64,000 nt of DNA, from positions 149,968-213,967 of the forward strand of contig CAJMGO010000001.1 of the NCBI GenBank assembly GCA_905212975.1, in the 5' to 3' direction. The position numbers and the translations under genes are program-made. Under the pieces are notes generated by a model. It was not told the origin of the DNA. It was given only the letters and a program-made list of their open reading frames with translations, and ran no database searches. Below are positions 43,302-56,109 of this stretch, in pieces; within the stretch, counting starts at the first letter, position 1, and each line of letters starts with the position of its first letter. Source of the DNA: CAJMGO01 sp900557305 (GTDB lineage Bacteria > Bacillota_I > Bacilli_A > RF39 > UBA660).

Positions 43302-43322
43302 ACTCAACTTTTAGTTGAGTTA
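43302..43322. terminator. Hairpin terminator of the XRE membrane gene
   Basis: AACTCAACT/AGTTGAGTT with a 3-base loop; the minus-strand gene ends inside it. Confidence 0.7.
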
Positions 43323-44027
43323 TTTAGAACAGTCATCATTTAATTTTAAAGGTATTTTATATGTTGTTATTTTATTTTCTTCTGTTGTAGCATTTATTTC
43401 AAGATATAATGTATCTTCTTTATACTCTTTACATATTCTAGAATAATTATCTGATATTAAGGTAAGATTTTTTAAAAATTCTTCTAACTTTATATTTTTA
43501 TTTCCATTATAGTTATAAGTACTTATAATCTTTTTTGTATCTTGTGTTGTTTCATATAATGTACATTCTATTTTTTTATAACTTTCGTTATTACTTTCAC
43601 CACAATATTCAATATTTGATAAATATATAGCTGTTTTATTTTTATCATAACTAATATTTCCTGATATATTAAAATTATTACAATCAGATGAAATGGTTTT
43701 AAAAGAAAAATTATTATTTTTTCTTGTACATAGTATAATACATAAAATTATAAGAGCTAAAACAATAAATAATGAAATAATAGATAAGATAATTATTTTT
43801 TTATTTTTATTTTTTTTATTATACTTGCTTTTAAATATATCATCAATACTTATATTAAAATCTTCAGCTATTTGTTTAATAAGCATGGTATCAGGCATAT
43901 TAATGCCTCTTTCCCATTTACTTACTGCTTGATAAGTAACATTATATTTATCTGCAAGTTGTTTTTGAGTTAAATTGTTATTTTTCCTTATTTGTTTTAT
44001 AAATTTACCAAATTCTTCTTGATTCAT
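43320..44027 (-). CDS. XRE regulator with membrane anchor
   Basis: 235 residues. Residues 5-62 are an XRE helix-turn-helix (FIKQIRKNNNLTQKQLADKY, VTYQAVSKWERGINMPD). A lysine-rich linker leads to one membrane helix (IIILSIISLFIVLALIILCI, about 76-100) and an external domain of about 130 residues with three cysteines. It may sense an outside or membrane signal. SD AAAGAGGTAT. It faces away from the 44201 gene across a 173-base divergent region. Confidence 0.85.
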   Translation of the reverse strand: MNQEEFGKFIKQIRKNNNLTQKQLADKYNVTYQAVSKWERGINMPDTMLIKQIAEDFNISIDDIFKSKYNKKNKNKKIIILSIISLFIVLALIILCIILCTRKNNNFSFKTISSDCNNFNISGNISYDKNKTAIYLSNIEYCGESNNESYKKIECTLYETTQDTKKIISTYNYNGNKNIKLEEFLKNLTLISDNYSRICKEYKEDTLYLEINATTEENKITTYKIPLKLNDDCSK

Positions 44028-44200
44028 ATAAATACCTCTTTTTCTAATTTTTTTTATTATACCATAATTTTTTTGATTATAATAAATTTTTATAAAATGG
44101 TATATAACTAGTAGTTAATTCAACATATATTAATTTTTCTGTTGTTTAATATATGAGTTATTTTTGATAAAATTAAGTTGTAGTTGAAAGGAGAAAATAT

Positions 44201-44554
44201 ATGAATACAAATAAAATTTTTGCTGAACAAATAGCTAATGAATATTCTTTAAAGAATGAATCAAAAGTTGTAGCTTTGAAAAAATTAGATAGAAAGGCTA
44301 AAGCTCCAGCTAATATTTTTGCTTATTCCTTTGGATTAATAATGTCACTTATTTTTGGATGTGGTATGTGTTTATCAATGGGTGTAGTAGGTGATGGTAA
44401 GTTTTTAATATTAGGTATATTTATTGGCTTAATTGGTATGATAGGTGTAGGATTTAATTATCCAATTTACAAAAAAATTTTGGAAAATTCAAAGAAAAAG
44501 TATTCTTATGATATAATTACTTTAGCGACTGAAGTTTCAAAAGAAAATAATTAA
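44201..44554 (+). CDS. Small membrane protein, partner of a TetR gene
   Basis: 117 residues. A soluble N-terminal helix (IFAEQIANEYSLKNESKVVA), then two membrane helices (ANIFAYSFGLIMSLIFGCGM and FLILGIFIGLIGMIGVGFNY) and a short cytosolic tail. The APANIFAYxFG stretch recurs in small Firmicute proteins commonly found beside TetR genes; function unknown. SD AAAGGAG. The TetR gene follows after 16 bases. The shared upstream region holds TGATAAAAT as a possible -10. Confidence 0.7.
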   Translation: MNTNKIFAEQIANEYSLKNESKVVALKKLDRKAKAPANIFAYSFGLIMSLIFGCGMCLSMGVVGDGKFLILGIFIGLIGMIGVGFNYPIYKKILENSKKKYSYDIITLATEVSKENN

Positions 44555-44570
44555 GAAAGAAGGCGGTAGT

Positions 44571-45167
44571 ATGAATAAACATGAAAGTAAGTATTTTAAT
44601 ACCGCTATTTTAATGGATGAAGCATTAATTAATTTATTGAATAAAAAAAATATTGAATATATAAGTATAAAGGAGATATGTGACGCAGCTGGTGTTAATA
44701 GATCTACCTTTTATCTTCATTATGAATCTATAAATGATTTAGTTAATGAAACTATGGATTATATTAATAAAAAATTTATAAATTGTTTTAATGAAAGTTC
44801 ACAAGATATAATATATAAAATAAATAATTCTAATCTTCAGGATTTAAATTTAGTTAATCATGAATACTTATATCCTTATCTTAATTTTATAAAAAATAAT
44901 AAAAAAATATATGAGGCTTCTTTTAATAATCCTAAGGGGATGTATTCTTTTGATAGATATAATGATTTAAAAAAGTATATTCTTATTCCTATTTTAAAGA
45001 GATTTAATGTAAGTGATAAAGAGATAGAATATAGAGTAGAGTTTTATATAAATGGTATTGCATCTATAATAAAAAAATGGTTAAGTAATGACTGTGAAGA
45101 ATCAGTTTTAGATATTGAAAAAATAATTATTAAGTGCGTTGGCATTGAGTATGTTTCTAAAGATTAA
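44571..45167 (+). CDS. TetR/AcrR-family regulator
   Basis: 198 residues. IKEICDAAGVNRSTFYLHYE (about 33-52) is a clear TetR recognition helix, followed by the SINDLVNETMDYI helix. The C-terminal part (YLYPYLNFIKNNKKIYEASF, YRVEFYINGIASIIKKWL) matches the TetR C-terminal group that lacks known ligands. SD AAGGCGG precedes the ATG. It probably controls the small membrane protein before it. Confidence 0.85.
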   Translation: MNKHESKYFNTAILMDEALINLLNKKNIEYISIKEICDAAGVNRSTFYLHYESINDLVNETMDYINKKFINCFNESSQDIIYKINNSNLQDLNLVNHEYLYPYLNFIKNNKKIYEASFNNPKGMYSFDRYNDLKKYILIPILKRFNVSDKEIEYRVEFYINGIASIIKKWLSNDCEESVLDIEKIIIKCVGIEYVSKD

Positions 45168-45190
45168 TATAATTTGTATTAGTCTTTTTG
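45160..45190 (+). terminator. Terminator after tetR
   Basis: AAAGATTA/TAGTCTTT with one G-U pair, 12-base loop, T5. It overlaps the tetR stop. Confidence 0.6.
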
Positions 45191-45217
45191 TGTTATAATG
45201 AAAAAGAGGTAGGTAAT

Positions 45218-45706
45218 ATGAATAAGCAAGAAGTATATGATTTTATAAAGAGTAAAAATATATGGTATGAAATAACAGAACATAAACCTGTATTTAATAT
45301 GGATGATTTATATGCTTTAAATCTTCCTTATCCTGATAGAGATGCCAAAAATATTTTTATACGTGATGATAAAAAGCAAAAGTATTATTTAATAACTGTA
45401 AAAGGAAATAAAAAAGTTGATTTAAAAGAATTTAGAAAGAAAAATAATACTAGGCCTTTAAGTTTTGCATCACAACAAGATTTAATGAATATTTTAATGC
45501 TTAAACCTGGATCTGTTACTCCTTTAGGTATTTTAAATGATAAAGAATTAAAAGTTGAATTTTTTATAGATGAATATTTTCTTACTTATTCAAATATTAT
45601 AGGTGTACATCCAAATGATAATACGGCTACACTATGGTTAAAAACTAATGATTTAATTAGTATTATAAAAAGTCATGGAAATAAAGTTAATATTGTTGAA
45701 ATTTAA
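45218..45706 (+). CDS. Prolyl-tRNA editing protein, YbaK/ProX family
   Basis: 162 residues. ITEHKPVFNMDDLYALNLPY (start), KNIFIRDDKKQKYYLITVKG (the lysine-bearing strand), PLSFASQQDLMNILMLKPGS and VTPLGILND are the conserved parts of free-standing INS-type editing domains, which hydrolyse Ala-tRNA(Pro). The ATG at 45218 follows AAGAGGTAGG; a longer start lies in the terminator region. A Nudix gene follows after 17 bases. Confidence 0.9.
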   Translation: MNKQEVYDFIKSKNIWYEITEHKPVFNMDDLYALNLPYPDRDAKNIFIRDDKKQKYYLITVKGNKKVDLKEFRKKNNTRPLSFASQQDLMNILMLKPGSVTPLGILNDKELKVEFFIDEYFLTYSNIIGVHPNDNTATLWLKTNDLISIIKSHGNKVNIVEI

Positions 45707-45723
45707 TTATTAAGGGTGAGATT

Positions 45724-46233
45724 ATGGAAGAGTTATTACAAGTATTTTCTTATGATAAGGGTATGTTAAATGAGAGTATTGAACGAAGTTTCAAAAAAAC
45801 TTTAACAAATGGTAAACATTTTATGATTGTACTTATTTTTATTGTGAATAAAGGAAAATATTTAATTCAAAAAGTATCAAAAGAAAAGGGAGGTTGTTTT
45901 GCTGTAACAGGAGGTCATGTATCATTTAAAGATAATGGTTTTAAAACTTGTAAGAAAGAAACTTATGAAGAGATAGGTTTAGAATTGAATGATAATGAAA
46001 TAAAATATGTTGATACATTTGATATAAAAAATTGTTTTGTTGAAATTTATTATATAAATAAAGATGTAAATATTAATGAATTAAAATTACAGAAGTCAGA
46101 AGTAGGAAATGTATATTGGATGAATGAAGATGAGATAAATGATTTAATAAATAATAATTTATTTAGAGAAAGTAATATTCAACCTTTTAAAAGAGTAGTT
46201 GAATATATAAAAAATAAATATAATGTATTATAA
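45724..46233 (+). CDS. Nudix hydrolase
   Basis: 169 residues. The Nudix box runs GGHVSFKDNGFKTCKKETYE then EIGLEL (about 60-86). It fits Gx5Ex7REUxEExGU with Asp in place of the first Glu and Lys in place of Arg; the two metal-binding glutamates (YEEIG) are kept. FMIVLIFIVNKGKYLIQKVS before it is the usual strand. It probably cleaves a nucleoside diphosphate derivative. SD TAAGGGTGAG. Adjacent to the editing protein, with which it may be co-transcribed. Confidence 0.85.
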   Translation: MEELLQVFSYDKGMLNESIERSFKKTLTNGKHFMIVLIFIVNKGKYLIQKVSKEKGGCFAVTGGHVSFKDNGFKTCKKETYEEIGLELNDNEIKYVDTFDIKNCFVEIYYINKDVNINELKLQKSEVGNVYWMNEDEINDLINNNLFRESNIQPFKRVVEYIKNKYNVL

Positions 46234-46295
46234 TGTTTATATATTGCGTAGATAAAATAAGTGTTGTATAATAACGGACTAAGAGGTGGATATAT

Positions 46296-47012
46296 ATGAA
46301 AATTGAGATGATGAAATATTTATCAGATGAAATAAGTGATATTAATTTATTAAAAAAACTTATAGAAACTTTATGTGATAAATCACCTGAAGAGGTAACA
46401 AAAATTGTTAATGAATTGAAAAAATGTGATTATGATGAAGATGCATGTGAAATAGCAACAAATCCAGATGTATTAGATAAAAGAACAATAGAAGAACAAA
46501 TACAATTAATGAAAGCATTAAAAGAATGTGATTACAATTTTTATGCATGTGAAATAGCGATAAATCCAGATGTATTAGATAAAAGAACAATAGAAGAACA
46601 AATACAATTAATGAAAGCATTAAAAGAATGTGATTATAGTGGAGATGCATTTTGTATAGCGATAAATCCAGATGTATTAGATAAAAGGACGACAGAAGAA
46701 CAAATACAATTAATGAAAGCATTAAAAGAATGTGATTATGCTGAAGATGCATGTGAAATAGCAACAAATCCAGATGTATTAGATAAAAGAACAATAGAAG
46801 AACAAATACAATTAATGAAAAAATCATTAAGTAAAAAGGTATGTCATTTTGATAATATCGAAAATATATTAACTATTTCAGAAATTAAAGAATATATAGA
46901 AAAATTAGAGGAAGAATTAGGTAAAGATGAAGATATAAAATTATATACTAAGGTATCTAAATATAACAAAAAGAAAAGAAAAAAATTAATTTTCTTAAAA
47001 TCTAAAAATTAA
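46296..47012 (+). CDS. Protein with four near-identical 34-residue repeats
   Basis: 238 residues. Four tandem units of the form CDYxxxACEIAxNPDVLDKR, then TIEEQIQLMKALKE fill residues 44-179, each probably a helical pair. The fourth unit diverges at its end (MKKSLSKK). The N-terminal 43 residues look like a worn fifth unit (SPEEVTKIVNELKK). The C-terminus is charged and basic. Function unknown; solenoid repeats usually bind other proteins. SD AAGAGGTGG. Unit number probably varies between strains because the DNA is almost identical. Confidence 0.75.
   Translation: MKIEMMKYLSDEISDINLLKKLIETLCDKSPEEVTKIVNELKKCDYDEDACEIATNPDVLDKRTIEEQIQLMKALKECDYNFYACEIAINPDVLDKRTIEEQIQLMKALKECDYSGDAFCIAINPDVLDKRTTEEQIQLMKALKECDYAEDACEIATNPDVLDKRTIEEQIQLMKKSLSKKVCHFDNIENILTISEIKEYIEKLEEELGKDEDIKLYTKVSKYNKKKRKKLIFLKSKN
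46425..46832 (+). repeat. Four 102-bp tandem repeats within a gene
   Basis: Units start at 46425, 46527, 46629 and 46731, exactly 102 bases apart. Long blocks from AATCCAGATGTATTAGAT onwards are nearly unchanged; differences cluster in the first 30 bases of each unit. Confidence 0.9.
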
Positions 47013-47023
47013 TAATGGGAAAT

Positions 47024-47069
47024 ATAAAACTCACAATGTTTAATTTGAATTGTGAGTTTTATTATTTAT
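47024..47069 (+). terminator. Terminator of the repeat gene
   Basis: Perfect 14-bp stem ATAAAACTCACAAT/ATTGTGAGTTTTAT, 11-base loop, then TATTATTTATT (a poor T-tract). Confidence 0.75.
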
Positions 47070-47172
47070 TACTATTGACATTTAATAATTATTTGTTTTG
47101 TTAATATTTATTGCTTGAAGCAATTGAATATTTATAATATGATTTATTTGATGAAAGGAGTTAATTAATTAA

Positions 47173-47454
47173 ATGTTAAAAGAAAATATTAAAATGTTAC
47201 GAAAACAAAAAGGACTTTCTCAAGATGAATTAAGTATTAAATTAAATGTTGTAAGACAAACAGTATCAAAGTGGGAACAGGGATTATTTGTACCTGACAC
47301 TGAAAGGTTAGTTTCTATTTCAGAGGTATTTGATATACCAGTAAGTGTATTATTGGGTGAAAATATTAAAGAGAGTAAATATGAAGAATTGAAAATTATT
47401 TCAGAAAAGTTAGAAATAATAAATCAACAATTTTACCATTTATTTCTTGTATAA
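47173..47454 (+). CDS. XRE regulator, C-terminally truncated
   Basis: 93 residues. MLRKQKGLSQDELSIKLNVV and RQTVSKWEQGLFVPDTERLV form a full XRE helix-turn-helix, then ISEVFDIPVSVLLGENI. In relatives a linker and membrane helices follow; here the chain ends after INQQFYHLFLV, 19 bases before the IS30-type remnant. The insertion probably cut the gene. DNA binding should still be possible. SD GAAAGGAG. Confidence 0.75.
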   Translation: MLKENIKMLRKQKGLSQDELSIKLNVVRQTVSKWEQGLFVPDTERLVSISEVFDIPVSVLLGENIKESKYEELKIISEKLEIINQQFYHLFLV

Positions 47455-47472
47455 TTATTCCAAGTTGATGGT

Positions 47473-47625
47473 TCAGAATATTTTTTTGTCTCTGTCTATT
47501 TCTCTTAAAATTGTAGAATGATTTCTACATAATTCTTTAGCAATTTGGTTTATGGATTTATTTTCATTTAATCCATCTTCAATATTTTTTCTATCTTCAT
47601 GGGATAAGTGAGAATAATTTGTCAT
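47473..47625 (-). pseudogene. IS30-family transposase N-terminal fragment
   Basis: With an intact SD (AAGGAGGT), the minus strand reads MTNYSHLSHEDRKNIEDGLN and SINQIAKELCRNHSTILREI, the IS30 transposase helix-turn-helix, and stops after DRDKKIF. The DDE domain is absent and no clear inverted repeats remain. A dead IS remnant. Confidence 0.8.
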
Positions 47626-47637
47626 TTTCAATACCTC

Positions 47638-47807
47638 CTTAATGACAAACAAATTGCTTAAGAAGATATTATATATGTTTCTAAAATTTAGTGCGCATTA
47701 ATTGTGAATTTTCAATAAAAATCCACGTTTATTATGAAAGGTATGTGAATTTTTAAGAAAATGTTTTAAATAATTTAAAAATATGTTATAATTGGCATGG
47801 TGATAAA
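47638..47807 (+). promoter_or_regulatory. Promoter region of the 47808 gene
   Basis: TATAAT in ATGTTATAATTGG at about 47785, with an AT-rich upstream region and no clear -35. SD is a weak GGTGA 5 bases before the ATG. Confidence 0.45.
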
Positions 47808-48671
47808 ATGAAAAACAATGAAGAAGTAAAGAAAAGTACTAAACAAGCAATTGAAAAAAAAGGTACAGCAAAAAAACAAAACAGTGCTAAAAAAAATGCA
47901 AGTAAAAAAGTAGAAGAATCTTCAGTAAAGAAAGAAAAAAATACTTCTACTAAAAGTAATACTAAGAAAAGTGAAACTGTAAAAAAAGGTTCAACTAAGA
48001 ATACAACAAAAAAAGCAACTACAACTGTAAAAAAGGAAAAAATAAATGAACCTAAAAAAATAGAAAAAGTTGAGCAAAAAGAAGATTTAAAAAAAGAAAA
48101 AATAGAAAAAGTTGAAAAAAAAGAAGATTTAAAAAAAGAAAATACAAAACAAACAGTTATAAATCAATCAGAAAAATTTATAACAAAGGAAGAAACTAGA
48201 AAGGTTGGAATCGTTGTTGCTGTAATAGCTGCTGCGTTTTGCATATTCTTTATAGCATCAAAAATTATGGATAAAAATAGCCATAAAGATGATATATTTA
48301 AAGAAAGCTTAGATGTTGCAGAAATACAATATAAAGATATATTAATAAGCAAAATGTTAAAACAAAAACAATCGGAATATTATGTTTTAGTTGAATATAG
48401 TAAAGATGAAAACTTAAAAACATATGAAGGATACATAAAAAATTATGAAGAAAATTATTCAAAAAAAGATGTTTTAAGAATTTACACTGCACAATTAAAT
48501 AATGCATTTAATAAATCATATTATAGTGATGAAGATTCATATGAAATAGACAAACTATCTTTTTCAAAAACTACTTTAGTAAAAGTTTCTAATGGTAATA
48601 TTACAGAAACATACACAGGAAATGATATTAGTATTAAGATACAAGGATTAATTGGAGAAGCATCAAATTAA
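47808..48671 (+). CDS. Lysine-rich single-pass membrane protein
   Basis: 287 residues. The first 120 are a lysine/threonine/serine-rich disordered region with a near-repeat (EKVEQKEDLKKEKIEKVEKK), then one membrane helix (VGIVVAVIAAAFCIFFIASK, about 133-152) and an external or internal domain of about 130 residues with no recognised family. The basic N-terminus probably lies in the cytosol and may touch nucleic acid or phospholipid. The next gene, an S41 protease with a similar Lys-rich start, suggests a joint envelope role. Confidence 0.65.
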   Translation: MKNNEEVKKSTKQAIEKKGTAKKQNSAKKNASKKVEESSVKKEKNTSTKSNTKKSETVKKGSTKNTTKKATTTVKKEKINEPKKIEKVEQKEDLKKEKIEKVEKKEDLKKENTKQTVINQSEKFITKEETRKVGIVVAVIAAAFCIFFIASKIMDKNSHKDDIFKESLDVAEIQYKDILISKMLKQKQSEYYVLVEYSKDENLKTYEGYIKNYEENYSKKDVLRIYTAQLNNAFNKSYYSDEDSYEIDKLSFSKTTLVKVSNGNITETYTGNDISIKIQGLIGEASN

Positions 48672-48683
48672 TCCTTCTTTTTT
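48643..48683 (+). terminator. Terminator at the end of the 47808 gene
   Basis: 11-bp stem AAGGATTAATT/AATTAATCCTT around the stop codon, then CTTTTTT. Confidence 0.7.
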
Positions 48684-48699
48684 AATTAGAGGTGATAAC

Positions 48700-50070
48700 A
48701 TGGAAAAAAAAGAACAAGAACAGTCAAAAAGTAAAAAAAAGCAAACAAGAAAAACTACTTTGGAAGATACTCAAACGAAGTTAAAAAAAATAGAAAGTAT
48801 GGCAAAAGAAATTAAAACAAAAAATAATGTTTCAGATAAAGATGAAAAGGCAAATAAAGAAAATCATTCTACTAAAGAAAAAAATAAAATGCATAAGAAA
48901 AATAAAATTATTAAATTAGGAGTATCAGAATTTGTATATATTATTGTAATCATATTACTAATAAGTATATTAATAGGATACAAAATAGGAAGAAAAGATA
49001 CAAAAGAAATTGTATTAGATAAGGATTTACAACAATTTATAGATGTATATAGTAATATAAAAGAAAATTATTACGATGAAACAGAAAGTGAATCTTTAAT
49101 ATCAAATGCAATAAATGGAATGATTAATGGATTAGATAACTATTCTTTATATTTTGATGAAAATTCTGCAAATACATTTAATGCTAAATTAGCTGGAGAA
49201 TATGAGGGAATAGGCTTAGAAATAATCGGAATTGATAATAAAATTATTGTATACAATGTGTTTAAAGATTCTCCTGCAGAAAAAGTAGGTATAAAAGTAG
49301 GGGATGAACTAATTAAAATTGATGGCGATGATGTAACTCAAAAAAGTACCTCTGAAATATCACAATATATAAGAGAAAATGGAAATGAAAAAATTAATAT
49401 TGATATTAAAAGAAAAGATAAAGAAATTAATTTTGAATTAAAAAGAGAAAATGTTGTAATTAATACTGTAACATCTAATATATTTGAAAAAAATGATAAG
49501 AAAATAGGATATATCTATATTGGAATATTTTCAAATACTGCATATAAACAATTTAAAGAGCAATTAAAAATGTTAGAAAATAAAAACATTGATTCACTGA
49601 TTATTGATGTAAGAGATAATACTGGTGGGCATTTGACTACAGCATCTAAAATATTATCCCTATTTATTAATTCTGATAAAGTTATATATCAAATGGAAAA
49701 ACAAGGAAAAATCACAAAATATTATTCTACTGGTAAAAAAAATGTTGAATATCCAATTGCTGTTTTACAAAACTCAAATAGTGCATCTGCTTCAGAACTT
49801 TTGAGCATTGCATTGAAAGAACAAAAAAATGCAACTATAGTGGGTGAAAAAAGTTATGGTAAGGGTACTGTACAGGAACTTATAACTTTACAAGATGGAA
49901 CAGAATATAAAATGACTACTAAAAAATGGCTATCTCCTAAGGGTAATTGGATTAATGAAAAAGGAATTGAACCGGATATTAAATTAGAATTAGATGAAAA
50001 TTATTATAAAAACCCATCATATGATACAGATAATCAATTACAAGGTGCAATTGATTATCTTATAAAATAA
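48700..50070 (+). CDS. S41-family C-terminal processing protease (CtpA-like)
   Basis: 456 residues. A charged N-terminus, one membrane helix (FVYIIVIILLISILIGYKIG, about 80-99), a PDZ domain (GEYEGIGLEIIGIDNKIIVY, DSPAEKVGIKVGDELIKIDG) and the protease core with the nucleophile in NSNSASASELLSIAL and the lysine in GEKSYGKGTVQEL. It cleaves protein C-termini outside the membrane. ATG 48700 follows AGAGGTGAT; an earlier start would lie in the terminator. No missing catalytic residues. Confidence 0.93.
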   Translation: MEKKEQEQSKSKKKQTRKTTLEDTQTKLKKIESMAKEIKTKNNVSDKDEKANKENHSTKEKNKMHKKNKIIKLGVSEFVYIIVIILLISILIGYKIGRKDTKEIVLDKDLQQFIDVYSNIKENYYDETESESLISNAINGMINGLDNYSLYFDENSANTFNAKLAGEYEGIGLEIIGIDNKIIVYNVFKDSPAEKVGIKVGDELIKIDGDDVTQKSTSEISQYIRENGNEKINIDIKRKDKEINFELKRENVVINTVTSNIFEKNDKKIGYIYIGIFSNTAYKQFKEQLKMLENKNIDSLIIDVRDNTGGHLTTASKILSLFINSDKVIYQMEKQGKITKYYSTGKKNVEYPIAVLQNSNSASASELLSIALKEQKNATIVGEKSYGKGTVQELITLQDGTEYKMTTKKWLSPKGNWINEKGIEPDIKLELDENYYKNPSYDTDNQLQGAIDYLIK

Positions 50071-50097
50071 AGAAAGCAAGTCTTTCTTTTTTTTTAC
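50069..50097 (+). terminator. ctpA terminator
   Basis: AAAGAAAG/CTTTCTTT, 5-base loop, T-tract. Confidence 0.85.
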
Positions 50098-50133
50098 AAA
50101 AGATGTATTATATATATAAGGAAGAGGTTTTAT

Positions 50134-50679
50134 ATGAAAAAAAATAATGTATGCGTTGGAGACAAATATCAAATACAGTGTTATAAGCACAATAAAACAG
50201 CACATAGATCTTGGGAAGAAGCAATTGTTTTGGATATAAAAAAAGATTATATAGTATTTGGAAATAAAAAAACATTAGTTACTAGAGCAGAAGGTATTAC
50301 GTGGAAAACAAAGGAACCTGCAATTATGTACTATTTTAAAAATAAATGGTATAACGTTATAGCTCAAATGAAAAAAGATGGAGTATCATATTATTGCAAT
50401 ATAGCTTCACCGTTTATATTAGAAGAAAAAACAGTTAAATATATTGACTATGATTTAGATTTAAGAATTTATCCTACAGGAGAATACAAAATACTTGATA
50501 AACTAGAATATCAATACCATAAAAAAATAATGAATTATTCTGATGATTTGGATATGGCAATAAAGAATGGGATGGAAGAATTAATTGAACTGTATAAATC
50601 CGGATCAATTATATTTAATGAAGAAGAAAATAAAAAATACGAAAAATTATATGAAAGTATAAAAAAGCGTAATACATAG
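50134..50679 (+). CDS. DUF402 nucleoside tri-/diphosphate phosphatase
   Basis: 181 residues. GDKYQIQCYKHNKTAHRSWE (about 9-28), TWKTKEPAIMYYFKNKWYNV, YYCNIASPF and KYIDYDLDLRIYPTGEYKIL are the DUF402 motifs, with the metal-binding aspartates in YDLDLRIY and the C-terminal EYQYHKK and DDLDMAI helices. Relatives in Staphylococcus and Bacillus hydrolyse nucleoside tri- and diphosphates. SD AAGAGG. A stand-alone gene just before the rRNA operon. Confidence 0.9.
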   Translation: MKKNNVCVGDKYQIQCYKHNKTAHRSWEEAIVLDIKKDYIVFGNKKTLVTRAEGITWKTKEPAIMYYFKNKWYNVIAQMKKDGVSYYCNIASPFILEEKTVKYIDYDLDLRIYPTGEYKILDKLEYQYHKKIMNYSDDLDMAIKNGMEELIELYKSGSIIFNEEENKKYEKLYESIKKRNT

Positions 50680-50737
50680 CTTTTTTTTTCATATAATAAA
50701 GAGAAAGCAAAAAAAATAATATTTTTTCAAAAAAAGC

Positions 50738-50766
50738 TTGATTGTTTTAAATATGTATGCTATATT
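50738..50766 (+). promoter_or_regulatory. rRNA promoter P1
   Basis: TTGATT, 17-base spacer, TATATT. It is followed by a GTGCTTTT...AAAAGC inverted repeat. Confidence 0.75.
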
Positions 50767-50851
50767 AAATGTGCTTTTGAAAAAGAAAAGCAAATTATTT
50801 CAAAAAAATATGTCAAATTTAAAAAAAGTTTAAAAAAGTTTAAAAAAAACA

Positions 50852-50880
50852 TTGACTTTGAATAAACAGTTTGATATATT
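50852..50880 (+). promoter_or_regulatory. rRNA promoter P2
   Basis: TTGACT, 17-base spacer, TATATT, followed by TGCTT/AAGCA in the initial transcript. Confidence 0.85.
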
Positions 50881-50966
50881 AGTTATGCTTTCAAGAGAAG
50901 CAAAAAAGTTATATCAAACGAAAAAAAAGTCGAATAAAAAAACTTGAAAAAAATTCAAAAAAATGC

Positions 50967-50995
50967 TTGACTTAAATAATTAAATTTGATATATT
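50967..50995 (+). promoter_or_regulatory. rRNA promoter P3
   Basis: TTGACT, 17-base spacer, TATATT, followed by TGCTT/AAGCA. A boxA-like CTTTGAAAACT comes 38 bases later. Confidence 0.85.
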
Positions 50996-51031
50996 AATAA
51001 TGCTTCAAAAAAAGCAACAGATTAGAAATGA

Positions 51032-51073
51032 TCTTTGAAAACTAAGCAAAAAGTCAATACTTTATCAAGTTAG
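51032..51073 (+). other. 5' arm of the 16S processing stem with boxA
   Basis: CTTTGAAAACTAAGCAAAA and TCAAGTTAG pair with TTTTGCTTGGTTTTGAG (52736-52754) and CTAACTTGA (52717-52725) downstream of 16S, forming the RNase III stem. CTTTGAAAACT is also a boxA-type antitermination signal. Confidence 0.7.
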
Positions 51074-51107
51074 GAAAAATCAATTCAATAAAAAATATAT
51101 TTATTTT

Positions 51108-52690
<1,583 letters not shown>

Positions 52691-52904
52691 ATGGAGAAAG
52701 TACAAATTAATCGTATCTAACTTGAAAGCTGATCGTTTTGCTTGGTTTTGAGAGATTATTTCTCTCAGAAGAAAATAGTTCTTTGAAAACTAGATAATGT
52801 ATGTAATGATATATCAAAAGAGCCCCAACTTTTTTGTTGGAAAAACTGTCGGATATATCATATTAAAATTTTATCTCAATCATATTAGGAAAATATAACT
52901 TAAA
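52691..52904 (+). other. 16S-23S spacer without tRNA genes
   Basis: 214 bases with processing arms and a second boxA-like GTTCTTTGAAAACT (52778-52791). The 5' arm of the 23S stem lies at 52781-52803 and pairs with 55863-55884. A small CCAAC/GTTGG hairpin is also present. No tRNA-Ile or tRNA-Ala. Confidence 0.8.
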
Positions 52905-55832
<2,928 letters not shown>

Positions 55833-55906
55833 CTATTTATATTTTATATGATTGAATAAATAATACATTATCTTGTTTTCAGAGAATTATTTCTCTATAT
55901 ATTTTA

Positions 55907-56009
55907 TTGGTAACGATAGCAAAGTGGATACACCTGTTCCCATCTCGAACACAGAAGTTAAGCACTTTAACGCCGACGATAGTGTAAGCGAAAATAGGTA
56001 GTTGCCAAT
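55907..56009 (+). rRNA. rrf: 5S ribosomal RNA
   Basis: Closed by TTGGTAAC/GTTGCCAA, with the conserved CACCTGTTCCCATCTCGAAC and AGAAGTTAAGC. About 103 bases, shorter than the usual 115. A T9 tract directly after it acts as the operon terminator together with the closing stem. Confidence 0.93.
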
Positions 56010-56109
56010 TTTTTTTTGTCTAAAAATAATACTTTATAAACTTTTTTAAATTGATTAGTTTAATATTGTATTATTTTTTATTTTTGTTTATACTATATAT
56101 GGTGATATT

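Noticed and set aside
46408..46827. A 139-codon open frame on the minus strand across the repeat gene
   Set aside because: It is periodic because it is antisense to the 102-bp repeats. It has no SD, and the plus-strand frame has a good one and normal composition.
46425..46832. CRISPR-like regular repeats
   Set aside because: Repeat units are 102 bp, contiguous and in frame within one gene, with no spacers and no cas genes.
52691..52904. Spacer tRNAs between 16S and 23S
   Set aside because: No cloverleaf or conserved TTC-type arm is present; the spacer is made up of processing arms.
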